A model generated the notes under the pieces. The model was not told where the DNA came from. It worked only from the letters and a program-made list of their open reading frames with translations, and searched no databases. A DNA stretch of 64,000 nt. It comes from Roseiterribacter gracilis (lineage in GTDB: Bacteria > Pseudomonadota > Alphaproteobacteria > BOG-932 > Roseiterribacteraceae). Positions 53,874-62,826 of the stretch are shown here, piece by piece; the stretch's first letter is position 1; each line of letters starts with the position of its first letter. The stretch lies in contig BOPV01000001.1 of the NCBI GenBank assembly GCA_018332375.1, positions 186,001-250,000 of the forward strand, in the 5' to 3' direction. Position numbers and translations under genes: made by a program.

Positions 53874-54806
53874 ATGCGGAAAGCCGACAAAGTCATCATC
53901 ACCTGTGCCGTGACCGGTTCGATCCACACGCCGTCCATGTCGGACGCGTTGCCGATCACGCCGGACCAGATCGCCGAACAGTCGATCGCGGCGGCCGAGG
54001 CGGGTGCTGCGATCCTGCATTTGCATGCACGCCAAGATGACGGGCGGCCGACTGCTGACCCCGAAGTCTTCATGCAGTTTCTGCCGCGCATCAAACAATC
54101 GACCAATGCGGTGGTGAACATCACCACCGGCGGTGCGATGGGCATGTCGATCGACGATCGTCTGGCCGCACCGCGCCGGGCGCAGCCTGAACTGTGCTCG
54201 CTGAATATGGGCTCGATGAATTTCGGCGTCTTCGCAGCCGCCGAAAAAATCACCGACTGGAAACATGCCTGGGAGAAAGACTATCTCGCCCAGTCCTACG
54301 ATCTGATTGCCCCCAACACGTTCAAGCAGATCGAAATGATGGCGCGCGACCTGGGCGACCGGTTCGGCACCAAGTTCGAATTCGAATGCTACGACGTCGG
54401 CCACCTCTATACGCTGCGCTACTTCGCCGATCTCGGCGTGGTGAAGCCGCCGTTCTTCATCCAGTGCATTTTTGGCGTGCTGGGCGGGCAGGGTGCGGAC
54501 CCGGACAATCTGGTTCACATGAAGAACACCGCCGACAAATTGTTCGGTGACGAATACTACATGTCGGTTCTGGCAACCGGTCGCTTTCAGACGCGCATGG
54601 TGACGATGAGCGCGCTCTATGGCGGCAATGTGCGCGTCGGTCTGGAAGACAGCCTGTTCCTGCAACGCGGGAAAATGGCGCCCGACAACGCGTCGCAAGT
54701 AAAGAAGATCCGAACCATTCTTGAGGAACTCTCTTTCGAGATCGCCACGCCCGATGAAGCACGCACAATGCTGGGGCTGAAGGGCGGCGATCAGGTCGCC
54801 TTCTGA
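53874..54806 (+). CDS. Beta-keto acid cleavage enzyme (BKACE, DUF849)
   Basis: A 310-residue TIM-barrel zinc enzyme. The metal ligands H49 and H51 lie in AAILHLHARQDDGRPT, and the distal glutamate E258 is in NVRVGLEDSLF, as in 3-keto-5-aminohexanoate cleavage enzyme. BKACEs split a beta-keto acid with acetyl-CoA into acetoacetate and the CoA ester of the rest. Specificity varies widely across the family and is set by active-site side chains that I cannot match to a known group. Its stop overlaps the HyuA start (TGATG). Confidence 0.92.
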   Translation: MRKADKVIITCAVTGSIHTPSMSDALPITPDQIAEQSIAAAEAGAAILHLHARQDDGRPTADPEVFMQFLPRIKQSTNAVVNITTGGAMGMSIDDRLAAPRRAQPELCSLNMGSMNFGVFAAAEKITDWKHAWEKDYLAQSYDLIAPNTFKQIEMMARDLGDRFGTKFEFECYDVGHLYTLRYFADLGVVKPPFFIQCIFGVLGGQGADPDNLVHMKNTADKLFGDEYYMSVLATGRFQTRMVTMSALYGGNVRVGLEDSLFLQRGKMAPDNASQVKKIRTILEELSFEIATPDEARTMLGLKGGDQVAF

Positions 54807-56908
54807 TGACAAGCCAACGCTTTCGCTTTGCCTGCGATACGGGCGGCACATTCACCGATCTTCTGGTCGAATCTGACCAGGGGCTGCGCATGTACAAGGC
54901 GCACACTGTGGCAGGCGATCCGGCGAAAGGCGTGCTGGATGCGCTGACCAAAGCTGCGATCGATCACGGGCTGGAGCTGCGCGCGCTGCTCGAGGCGGGC
55001 GAGTTGTTCGTGCACGGCACGACGCACGCGATCAACGCGATCGTGATGGGCCGTACCGCCAAGACCGCGCTGCTGGCGACGCAGGGCCATACCGACGTGC
55101 TGGTGTTGCGCGAAGGCGGCCGCACCGATCCGTTCGATCACACTGTGCCCTATCCGGATCCTTACGTGCCGCGCGCGCTGACCTTCGGCGTGCCGGAGCG
55201 GATTGATGCGAGCGGCGCGATCCTGACCAAGCTCGACGAAGCGCGGGTCGTCGAAATCGCCAAAGAACTGGTCGCGCGCGGCGTCGAGGCAGTCGCGATC
55301 GCGTTTCTATGGTCGATCGTCAATCCAACGCACGAGCTGCGCGTCGCCGAGCTGCTGCACAAACATGCACCCGGCGTTGCAATCACCTGCAGCCACGCGC
55401 TGAACCCGACGTTGCGCGAATATCGCCGGACCTCGGCCGCGGCGATCGATGCGTCGCTGAAGCCGCTGATGACGCGCTATCTCGGCGGCATCGAAGAGCG
55501 GCTGCGCGACGAAGGATTTTCCGGACGCGTGCTGGTGCTGACTTCGCAAGGCGGTGCGATGGCCGCGTCGGCGCTCGCTGCAGCACCGATCCATGCGATC
55601 AATTCAGGCCCGTCGCTGGCACCGGTCGCGGGTCGCTATCACGCTGCGCGCGAAGGAGACGGTGCGCGCAATGTCGTCGTCGCCGATACGGGCGGCACGA
55701 CCTACGACGTCAGTCTTGTCCGCGATGGATTCATTCCGTGGACGCGTGAAACCTGGATTGGCGCTCCCTATCGCGGACACATGACGGGCTTCCCCTCCGT
55801 CGATGTGAAATCGGTTGGGGCCGGCGGTGGTTCGATTGCCTGGGTGGATTCCGGGGGCGTGCTGCATGTCGGACCGCAAAGCGCGGGCGCCAATCCAGGA
55901 CCGGCCTGCTACGGCAAAGGCGGCACCAAACCGACCGTCACCGACGCGTCGGTCGTGCTCGGCCATCTCGATCCCGATTATTTTCTCGGCGGCAGCGTCA
56001 CGCTCGACGCCGCAGCGGCGCGGGCTGCGATCCAAAACGAGGTTGCCAGCAAACTGGGCCTATCGATCGAAGAAGCGGCCAACGCCATTCTCGATCTCGT
56101 CACCGAAAACATGGTGCAGGCGATCGTCGACATCACGGTCAATCAGGGCGTCGACGCGTCCGACGCGCTGTTGATCGGCGGCGGCGGTGCAGCCGGCCTG
56201 AACTCGGTCGCGATTGCGCGCCGGCTTGGCTGCGCGACGGTGCTGTTTCCCGAAACCGGCGCTGCGCTCAGCGCCAGCGGTGCGTTGATCTCGGATCTCA
56301 CCGCCGAGTTCCGGCGTCCGTGCTTCACCGCGACCGACCGGTTCGACTTCGACGAAGTCATGACGAGCTTCGCCGCATTGGCGGCCGAAGCACATGCGTA
56401 CGAAGAGGCGCAGAAGGGCGCGACGTTGGGCGCCACGATCACCTTCGCGGTCGAAGCGCGCTACCCGAACCAGGTCTGGGACCTCGAAGTGCCGCTGGAA
56501 CATGCGCGCTTCAACGGACCTGCCGACGTCGAGACCTTGCGCCAGGCGTTTCACGCCGCGCACCGGCAAGTCTTTGCCATCGACGATCCGAACTCGGCCG
56601 TCGAATTGGTGGCGCTGGTTGCGCGCGTGCGCTGTGCGCTGCGCGACCGCGATCTGCCGCGGCTCGGCAATGCGGGTGGGCGCGACAAGCTGGCGGCGCG
56701 CAAAGCCTGGTTTCAGTCGCGCGGCTGGTGCGAGACGCCGGTGCTGCGCATCGAAGATCTGGTGCCGGGGCAAAACCGCGCCGGCCCTGCGATCGTCGAA
56801 ACCCCGTTCACGACGATTGTGATCGATCCCGGCGCGCGGTTCCGCGCGACCCAAAGCGGCGGCCTTGCCGTCGATCCCGCACCCGCGCGCGTTTCGGTGG
56901 CCGCATGA
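54806..56908 (+). CDS. Hydantoinase/oxoprolinase alpha-type subunit (HyuA family)
   Basis: A 700-residue ATP-dependent hydrolase subunit of the actin-like ATPase fold. The N-terminal CDTGGTFTDLLVE and central VADTGGTTYDVSLV are the two phosphate-binding motifs, and GPSLAPVAGRYHAA separates them. Family members hydrolyse N-methylhydantoin, 5-oxoproline or caprolactam, or carboxylate ketones. It overlaps BKACE and HyuB genes. The pair suggests that the pathway's substrate or an intermediate has a cyclic imide, lactam or similar ring. Confidence 0.92.
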   Translation: MTSQRFRFACDTGGTFTDLLVESDQGLRMYKAHTVAGDPAKGVLDALTKAAIDHGLELRALLEAGELFVHGTTHAINAIVMGRTAKTALLATQGHTDVLVLREGGRTDPFDHTVPYPDPYVPRALTFGVPERIDASGAILTKLDEARVVEIAKELVARGVEAVAIAFLWSIVNPTHELRVAELLHKHAPGVAITCSHALNPTLREYRRTSAAAIDASLKPLMTRYLGGIEERLRDEGFSGRVLVLTSQGGAMAASALAAAPIHAINSGPSLAPVAGRYHAAREGDGARNVVVADTGGTTYDVSLVRDGFIPWTRETWIGAPYRGHMTGFPSVDVKSVGAGGGSIAWVDSGGVLHVGPQSAGANPGPACYGKGGTKPTVTDASVVLGHLDPDYFLGGSVTLDAAAARAAIQNEVASKLGLSIEEAANAILDLVTENMVQAIVDITVNQGVDASDALLIGGGGAAGLNSVAIARRLGCATVLFPETGAALSASGALISDLTAEFRRPCFTATDRFDFDEVMTSFAALAAEAHAYEEAQKGATLGATITFAVEARYPNQVWDLEVPLEHARFNGPADVETLRQAFHAAHRQVFAIDDPNSAVELVALVARVRCALRDRDLPRLGNAGGRDKLAARKAWFQSRGWCETPVLRIEDLVPGQNRAGPAIVETPFTTIVIDPGARFRATQSGGLAVDPAPARVSVAA

Positions 56909-58608
56909 CCAAGCAACTCGACGGCGCCAAGCTCGCCATTCTCGCCAACCGCTTTGAAGGCGTGGCGCGCAAAATGGCGAACACCTTGTTGCGCACCGGC
57001 CGCTCCGGCGTGCTCAACCGTGCGCGCGATTTTTCCTGCTGCATCGTGACTGCGGATTGCGATCTGCTAGCGGCAGCCGACGCGCTGCCGATCCATGTGT
57101 TGAGCGGGCCGGATTTGATGGCGCGCGCGATGCGCGAATTTCATCCCGACCTGAAACGCGGCGACGCCTACCTGCATAACTCGCCGTATCACGGCTGCAG
57201 CCACGCGGCCGATCACACGATTCTGGTGCCGGTGTTCGACGAAGCGGGCAAACACCGATTCACCGTGCTGGCCAAGGCGCACCAGGCCGACATCGGCAAT
57301 TCGGTGCCGACGACCTATCACGGTGCCGCGCGCGACGTGTACGAAGAAGGCGCGCTGATTTTTCCGGCGGTGCAGGTCGAACGCGACTTCAAGTCGAACG
57401 ACGACATCGTCCGTATGTGCCGCCTGCGCATTCGCATTCCCGATCAATGGTGGGGTGACTATCTCGCCATGATGGGTGCTGCGCGCATCGGCGAGCGCGA
57501 GCTGGAAGCGCTGGGACGCGACGTGGGCTGGGACCAGCTCGACGCGTTTGCCGCGCAATGGTTCGACTATGCCGAACGTCGTGCCGACGAAGCGATCCGC
57601 GCGCTGCCGGCCGGGCGTACCCAGGCGACCAGCACGCACGATCCGTTTCCGGGTACGCCCGCGCACGGCATTCCGATCACCTCGATCGTCACGGTCGATC
57701 CCGCAGCCGGGCGGATCGAAGTCGATCTGACGCAGAATCCGGATTGCCTGCCATCGGGCCTCAATCTCAGCGAGTCCTGCGCGCGCACCGCAGCGTTGAT
57801 CGGCGTGTTCAACTCGATCGATCCGACCGTGCCGAAGAATGCCGGCAGCTTCCGCCGCATCGACGTCAAGCTGCGCGAGAATTGCATCGCAGGGATTCCG
57901 GTCCATCCGACCAGTTGCTCGGTCGCAACCACCAACGTCGCCGACCGTGTCGCCAACGCAACTCAGCGTGCGATTGCCGAACTGGCCGACGGGCACGGCA
58001 TGGCCGAAGTCGGTGCGGTGATCCCGGCTGCGTCGGGTGTCGTGTCGGGCGTCGATCCGCGCACCGGCGCGGGTTTCGTCAACCAGGTGTTTCTGGGTTT
58101 CACCGGCGGTGCTGCGCGTGCCGGCAACGACGCCTGGCTGACCACCGCGCATGTCGGCAATGGCGGTATGTGTTTCCAGGACTCGATCGAGCTTGCCGAG
58201 CTTTACCAGCCGATCCTGGTGCAAGAACGCGCGCTGCTGCCCGACACGGAGGGAGCCGGTCAGTGGCGCGGCGCGCACTCGGTTCGCGTCGAGTTCGGTC
58301 CGATCGGTGCGCCGATCGACGTCGGCTATGTCAGCGACGGCGGCATCAACGGTCCCAAGGGCGCGCGTGGAGGCTTGAGCGGCAATGTCGCGCAACAGCA
58401 CAAGCGCAAGCGCGATGGGACGCTGGAAGAATTGCCGGCCTGCGCGATGATCCGCGTCGAACCAGGCGAGACGATCGTCTCGGTATCGTGCGGCGGTGGC
58501 GGTTATGGCGCGCCGACGGCGCGCGACCGCGACCGGGTGCGCAAAGACGTCGAAGAAGGTTGGGTCAGCAAAAGCCGGGCGCGCGAAATCTATGGCTACG
58601 ACGTCTGA
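56905..58608 (+). CDS. Hydantoinase/oxoprolinase beta-type subunit (HyuB family)
   Basis: A 567-residue protein with the HyuB opening LAILANRFEGVARKMANTLLRTG and the metal-site segments DAYLHNSPYHGCSHAADHTI and AHQADIGNSVPTTYHG. The C-terminal half ends SVSCGGGGYGAPTARDRDRV, the usual family close. Together with HyuA it forms the ATP-dependent ring-opening or carboxylating enzyme. The start is an ATGA overlap with HyuA; the end overlaps the GST gene by 17 bp, showing one continuous translational unit. Confidence 0.92.
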   Translation: MTKQLDGAKLAILANRFEGVARKMANTLLRTGRSGVLNRARDFSCCIVTADCDLLAAADALPIHVLSGPDLMARAMREFHPDLKRGDAYLHNSPYHGCSHAADHTILVPVFDEAGKHRFTVLAKAHQADIGNSVPTTYHGAARDVYEEGALIFPAVQVERDFKSNDDIVRMCRLRIRIPDQWWGDYLAMMGAARIGERELEALGRDVGWDQLDAFAAQWFDYAERRADEAIRALPAGRTQATSTHDPFPGTPAHGIPITSIVTVDPAAGRIEVDLTQNPDCLPSGLNLSESCARTAALIGVFNSIDPTVPKNAGSFRRIDVKLRENCIAGIPVHPTSCSVATTNVADRVANATQRAIAELADGHGMAEVGAVIPAASGVVSGVDPRTGAGFVNQVFLGFTGGAARAGNDAWLTTAHVGNGGMCFQDSIELAELYQPILVQERALLPDTEGAGQWRGAHSVRVEFGPIGAPIDVGYVSDGGINGPKGARGGLSGNVAQQHKRKRDGTLEELPACAMIRVEPGETIVSVSCGGGGYGAPTARDRDRVRKDVEEGWVSKSRAREIYGYDV

Positions 58609-59344
58609 CGTGCTGACGCTCTATCTCAACTGGAATGCGGTCTGCGCCCAAAAGGTGCTGCTGACCCTCGAAGAGAAAAACATCGCCTACACGCTGGTCC
58701 ATATCGACCTGGCGAAGTTCGAACAGCACGACCCGGCCTATCTCAAGCTGAACCCGGCCGGCGTGGTTCCTACCTTGGTGCATGACCAGCAGGTCGTCGT
58801 CGAATCCAGCGTCATCATCGAATATCTCGAAGACGCCTTTCCCGACGCGCGGCTGCGTCCGCCGGCGCCGTCCCAGCGCGCGCAGATGCGCTGGTGGATG
58901 AAGACGGTCGACGACACCGTCCATGGCTCGCTGCGCCCGTTGAGCTTCGTGCGTTTCGCGCAGTCTTACGCGCAGACTTTGTCGGACGACACGTTGCGCG
59001 AAATCACCGCGCGCATGCCGAAAAAGGATCTCGCCGAAATCTGGCAGCGCGTTGCGCGCTCGCCCTATAGCGATGACGAGCTGTCGGTTTATCTGCACAA
59101 AGTCGAAGACGTGCTCGACCGGATGGACCAGGCGCTGGCGCAGGACAAATGGCTGGCGGGTGACGAGTTCTCGCTCGCCGACATTGCCATGACGCCGTAT
59201 TTCCGGCGCATGGTGCAGCTCGACAAGCAGGTGCTGTGGCAGGGCGTGCGCCCGCACGTCGCCGACTGGGTGAAGCGGATCGAAGCGCGCCCGTCTTTTG
59301 CGGTGCTCGATCGCGTCAAACAGATGTTCGGCCCCCAATCATGA
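58592..59344 (+). CDS. Glutathione S-transferase family protein
   Basis: A 250-residue GST. The N-terminal thioredoxin-like half has LYLNWNAVCAQKVLLTLEEK and the cis-proline/SS region GVVPTLVH...VVESSVIIEYLE; the C-terminal helical half includes WLAGDEFSLADIAMTPYFRR. Its start lies inside hyuB. In this operon it could isomerise a cis/trans intermediate, as maleylacetoacetate isomerase does, or cleave an ether or thioether. No motif tells these apart. It ends 10 bp before the thioesterase gene. Confidence 0.88.
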   Translation: MATTSDVLTLYLNWNAVCAQKVLLTLEEKNIAYTLVHIDLAKFEQHDPAYLKLNPAGVVPTLVHDQQVVVESSVIIEYLEDAFPDARLRPPAPSQRAQMRWWMKTVDDTVHGSLRPLSFVRFAQSYAQTLSDDTLREITARMPKKDLAEIWQRVARSPYSDDELSVYLHKVEDVLDRMDQALAQDKWLAGDEFSLADIAMTPYFRRMVQLDKQVLWQGVRPHVADWVKRIEARPSFAVLDRVKQMFGPQS

Positions 59345-59354
59345 GCGGGACCGC

Positions 59355-59816
59355 ATGATCGACACGGCGCGCAGCGTCGCCCATCCGTGGCTGTGCGATG
59401 TGATGGGGCATCTGTCGACGCCCAATTATCTCGTCATGTTCGACGTCGCCACCTACCATCTCTTTGCCGCCGCCAACGCGTCGCCGGCCAAGACGGTGAA
59501 AACAGGGTTGGGCTGGGCCGATGTGCGGCACGAGATCGATTACAAATCCGAGGTCCGCGCCGGCGCCTTGCTGCGCATTCAAAGCGCGGTGGTGCGGGTC
59601 GGCGGCAAGTCGGTGACGCATCGCCACGAGCTGCGCGACGCCGACGACGACACGCTGCGCGCCAGTCTGCTGGCCACGACCGTCGCCTTCGACCTGATCG
59701 CGCGCGCCGCGACCACGATTCCAGATCTGCAGCGCGCCGGGTTCGAAGCGCTGCTGGAAGCTGAAAAACCCCTCTCCCCTCGGGGAGAGGGCGGGGCCCG
59801 CAAAGCGGGAGGGTGA
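59355..59816 (+). CDS. 4HBT-type acyl-CoA thioesterase
   Basis: A 153-residue hot-dog-fold protein. The opening VAHPWLCDVMGHLSTPNYLV contains the catalytic aspartate and the helix-capping glycine-histidine of 4-hydroxybenzoyl-CoA-type thioesterases, and the strand LRIQSAVVRVGGKSVTHRHE follows. In BKACE pathways a thioesterase of this kind can hydrolyse the CoA ester made by BKACE, as with betainyl-CoA in carnitine use. The last 13 or so residues ([15 protein letters not shown]) are encoded by repeat copy C and are not part of the fold. Confidence 0.88.
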   Translation: MIDTARSVAHPWLCDVMGHLSTPNYLVMFDVATYHLFAAANASPAKTVKTGLGWADVRHEIDYKSEVRAGALLRIQSAVVRVGGKSVTHRHELRDADDDTLRASLLATTVAFDLIARAATTIPDLQRAGFEALLEAEKPLSPRGEGGARKAGG

Positions 59817-59889
59817 GGGGGCTCATGCGCGCTTTATCCTCGATGGATCGACCCCCTCACCCCAACCCTCTCCCCGAGGGGAGAGGGGG
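59769..59889. repeat. GC-rich palindromic repeat, copy C, inside the BKACE operon
   Basis: This copy is nearly identical to copy A in its left half, including GGGGCCCGCAAAGCGGGAGG and GTGAGGGGGCT, and ends with the same CCCTCTCCCC/GGGGAGAGGG hairpin. It covers the end of the thioesterase gene and the start of the MFS gene and is read through in frame in both. It may alter expression of the last two genes of the operon. Confidence 0.85.
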
Positions 59890-61171
59890 CACGACCGTCG
59901 GCGCCTATGCCTGGTACATCGCCGTGCTGATGGCGTTGTCGCATCTGGTCTCGTTCCTTGACCGGTTCGTGATGGGACTGGCGGCGGTGCCGATCAAAAC
60001 CGAACTCGGACTCAGCGACACGCAGATCGGTCTGCTGGCGGGGCTGGGCTTCGTCATTCTCTACAGCGTCGTTGCGGTTCCGTTGGGACAGCTCGCCGAC
60101 GTGGTCAACCGCAAGCGCATGATTGCGGTCGGCATCTTTTTCTGGAGCGTGGCAACGGCGGCTTGCGCCTTCGCGGACTCGTTCGGCAGTTTGTTTTTGG
60201 CGCGGCTGAGCGTCGGGTTGGGCGAAGCGTCGCTCGTGCCCGCTGCGATGTCGCTGATCGCGGCCTATTTCACGCGCGACAAGCTGGGTCGCGCCGTGTC
60301 GCTATTCACGATGGGCGCGGGACTGGGCAAAAGCGCCGCCTATATCGCCGGTGCCGCAATTCTCGCCTGGTCGATTCCGCGCGGCGGTTTGACCGTGCCG
60401 GGGCTGGGCCATTTCGTACCGTGGCAAGTCTTGTTCCTTGCCGCGTCGCTGCCGGGCTTTGTGCTGGTGGTGCTGATGCTGACGACGGTGCGCGAACCGG
60501 TGCGCACCCGTACCGGCAAACGTCCGGGAGCGGGACCGGCGCTGGCCTATCTGCGCGCCAATCTGCGCGTCTATCTGACGTTCGGCATCGCCGCGATCTC
60601 GGTCATCATGGAAGTGCAGACGATCGCCGCCTGGGCGCCGAGCTTCTTTGCCCGCGAGCACAATATGACCGCGGCGGAAGCAGGGTATTTGGTTGGTTCG
60701 GCGGCGTTGCTGGCATCGATCTTCGGCGCGTTGAGCGGCGGCTTTCTCACCGATTGGATGCAGTCGCGCGGTTTGATCGGTGCGCCGTCGATCACCATGG
60801 CCGTGTCCTTGGTCGCAACTGCGGTCTCAGGATTGGTTCTGTACACGACGCCCAGCCTGGCGATTGCGGTACCGGCCTATGCGATCGTGCAATTCATGAC
60901 CTCAGCCGGTTCGCCTGCCGGGCTGGCCGGCATTCAGATGATGACGCCCCCGGAATATCGCGGCCTGATCAGCTCCATCTTCTTGTGCGGTGTGACGCTG
61001 ATTGCCGTCGGGCTGGGGCCGACTTTCATCGGCGTGCTGACCGACCATGTCTTCACCGGCCCGCGCGGTCTTGGCACGGCGTTGCTGGCGGCCAATCTGG
61101 TCTTTGCGGTGATCGGCATCGTTGCGGCGCTGTCGTGCCGGCGCGGCTTCCAGGCGTTGCGCGTCGCCTGA
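59825..61171 (+). CDS. Spinster-type MFS transporter
   Basis: A 448-residue MFS protein with about twelve membrane helices. SFLDRFVMGLAAVPIKTELG in helix 1, GQLADVVNRKRM in loop 2-3 and RLSVGLGEASLVPAAMSLIA in helices 4-5 place it with the spinster-like group, as does the protein encoded at 22327. The first 25 residues (RPPHPNPLPEGRGG) are translated from the repeat, so the ancestral start was probably just downstream and the repeat insertion supplied a new one. Start alternatives are GTG 59813 and ATG 59843. It likely moves the operon's substrate over the inner membrane. Confidence 0.87.
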   Translation: MRALSSMDRPPHPNPLPEGRGGTTVGAYAWYIAVLMALSHLVSFLDRFVMGLAAVPIKTELGLSDTQIGLLAGLGFVILYSVVAVPLGQLADVVNRKRMIAVGIFFWSVATAACAFADSFGSLFLARLSVGLGEASLVPAAMSLIAAYFTRDKLGRAVSLFTMGAGLGKSAAYIAGAAILAWSIPRGGLTVPGLGHFVPWQVLFLAASLPGFVLVVLMLTTVREPVRTRTGKRPGAGPALAYLRANLRVYLTFGIAAISVIMEVQTIAAWAPSFFAREHNMTAAEAGYLVGSAALLASIFGALSGGFLTDWMQSRGLIGAPSITMAVSLVATAVSGLVLYTTPSLAIAVPAYAIVQFMTSAGSPAGLAGIQMMTPPEYRGLISSIFLCGVTLIAVGLGPTFIGVLTDHVFTGPRGLGTALLAANLVFAVIGIVAALSCRRGFQALRVA

Positions 61172-61173
61172 CC

Positions 61174-62304
61174 ATGATCGACGGGCACGCCGAAGACCGG
61201 TTCTCGGCGGTTCGTGAAGAATTCGCGCGCAACTTCGCCGAGCGCGGCGAGGTCGGTGCCGCGGTCTGCGTCTACGAGAACGGACGCAACGTCGTCGATT
61301 TGTGGGGCGGCATCGCCGATCCGAAAACCGGTGCTGCGTGGCAGCGCGACACGATCGTTTGCATGATGTCGGTCGGCAAAGCGATGGCTGCGATCTGCGT
61401 GTTGCAGCTGATCGATCGCGGCAAGATCGAACTCGGCGCGCCGATGGCGCGCTACTGGCCCGAATTCGCGCAAGCGGGCAAAGCGAAGATTACGGTCGAG
61501 CAGGTGCTGGGTGGGCTTGCGGCGCTGATCTACGCCGAACATGCGCCGCCCGGTTCGATGATGGATTGGGACGCGCAGGTGCGGGCGCTGGAATTGCAGG
61601 CGCCAGTCTGGGAGCCGGGCACGCGCGGCGCCTATCATTCGATGACTGCTGGCATTCTGTTCGGCGAGCTGGTGCGTCGCGTCGACGGGCGGACATTCGA
61701 TCGCTATTGGCGCGAAGAAGTCGCGAACCCGCTCGGCGTCGATTATGCGCTGGGGCTGAACGACGATGAGATGGCGCGCGTGGCGCCGATGATCCCCAAT
61801 CCCGGCAGCGTGACGTTGAACGCAATTGCCGATCCCACCAGCAAGCTCGGCAAGGCCTGGCGTTCGATGCCGCGCACCCCCGATTTCTTCAACAGCGACG
61901 AATATCGCCGTGGCGTGTTTCCATCGGGCAACGGCCACGGCAATGCACGCGCGATTGCGCGGGTTTACGCGGCGCTGGCGCAAGGCGGCACCTTGGACGG
62001 TGTCACCATCCTGTCGTCGTCGGTGATCGAAGAAGCGCGCACGCAGCGTTGGGACGAGATTTGCGGCATGACCGATCGTCCATTTCGCTACGGGCTTGGC
62101 TTCATGTTGTCGAAGCCGCCGCTAGTGCCGTTCGGCGACAATCCACGCGCGTTCGGTCAGCCGGGCGCGGGCGGGGCGCTGGGCTTTGCCGATCCGGAAC
62201 GTGGCATCGCCTTTTCCTTCAGCCCCAATTTCATGTGCAGCGGGGCCGGGCTGGGCGATCGCTGCGCGGCGTTGATCACCGCGACGTTTGCAAGCGTCGC
62301 GTAG
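61174..62304 (+). CDS. Beta-lactamase-fold serine hydrolase, copy 2
   Basis: A 376-residue paralogue of the protein encoded at 51986, colinear from the first residue and similar also at DNA level (for example around 61453-61482). The nucleophile motif SVGK is at residues 66-69, the catalytic tyrosine is in GAYHSM, and the C-terminal HGNARAIARVYAAL and FGQPGAGGALGF segments are shared. It starts 3 bp after the MFS stop and closes the operon before a terminator. The pair probably arose by duplication, with each copy acting on a different ester, amide or lactam bond. Confidence 0.9.
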   Translation: MIDGHAEDRFSAVREEFARNFAERGEVGAAVCVYENGRNVVDLWGGIADPKTGAAWQRDTIVCMMSVGKAMAAICVLQLIDRGKIELGAPMARYWPEFAQAGKAKITVEQVLGGLAALIYAEHAPPGSMMDWDAQVRALELQAPVWEPGTRGAYHSMTAGILFGELVRRVDGRTFDRYWREEVANPLGVDYALGLNDDEMARVAPMIPNPGSVTLNAIADPTSKLGKAWRSMPRTPDFFNSDEYRRGVFPSGNGHGNARAIARVYAALAQGGTLDGVTILSSSVIEEARTQRWDEICGMTDRPFRYGLGFMLSKPPLVPFGDNPRAFGQPGAGGALGFADPERGIAFSFSPNFMCSGAGLGDRCAALITATFASVA

Positions 62305-62367
62305 GGCCAGGCCGATTGCCGCAATCTTCTGTGGCTGAGACCGGTCGTCCCCAAATGACCGCAAACT

Positions 62368-62398
62368 GGACCGGCGGCAACGCCGGCCCATCTTTTTT
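62368..62398 (+). terminator. Rho-independent terminator ending the BKACE operon
   Basis: CCGGCG (62371-62376) and CGCCGG (62381-62386) pair around GCAA, with outer GG/CC pairs and single mismatches, followed by TCTTTTTTG. It lies 63 bp after the last serine hydrolase stop. Confidence 0.85.
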
Positions 62399-62408
62399 GC
62401 GACGTTGG

Positions 62409-62759
62409 TCAGACCGCTGCGATAACCGCGATCTCGACTTTGTACGCAGGCGTGGCGAGCTTTGCTTCGACCGTGGCGCGGGCCGGCGTGTTGCCGGGCG
62501 ACACCCACGAATCCCACACGCCGTTCATTTCGGCGAAGGTGCCACCAATATCGCTGAGCCAGATATTTGCGCTCAGGATTTTGCTCTTGTCGGTACCAGC
62601 CTGGCTGAGCACCGCATCAATCTTGGCAAGAATCTGTTGCGTCTGCCCGGCGACGCCGACGCTGGTGTCATCGGCAACCTGGCCGGCGACATAGACGGTT
62701 CCGTTGTGAACCACGCCCATGCTCATGCGCGGTCCGGGCGCAATGCGCTGAATTCCCAT
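62409..62759 (-). CDS. RidA/YjgF-family protein
   Basis: A 116-residue Rid protein: MGVVHNGTVYVAGQVADD, the central ILSANIWLSDIGGTFAEMN and the C-terminal PARATVEAKLATPAYKVEI, with the substrate-binding arginine in PARATVEA. It is a Rid subgroup different from the copy at 14006, lacking the GPYSQA-type opening. Such members often sit in catabolic loci and hydrolyse imine or enamine intermediates. It is convergent with the BKACE operon across the terminator. Confidence 0.88.
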   Translation of the reverse strand: MGIQRIAPGPRMSMGVVHNGTVYVAGQVADDTSVGVAGQTQQILAKIDAVLSQAGTDKSKILSANIWLSDIGGTFAEMNGVWDSWVSPGNTPARATVEAKLATPAYKVEIAVIAAV

Positions 62760-62826
62760 TGTGCTTGCTCCTTAATGTGGGGCGCGCATCCTACGGAAAC
62801 GCCGCGCCCGCACAACTGAGCAACAC

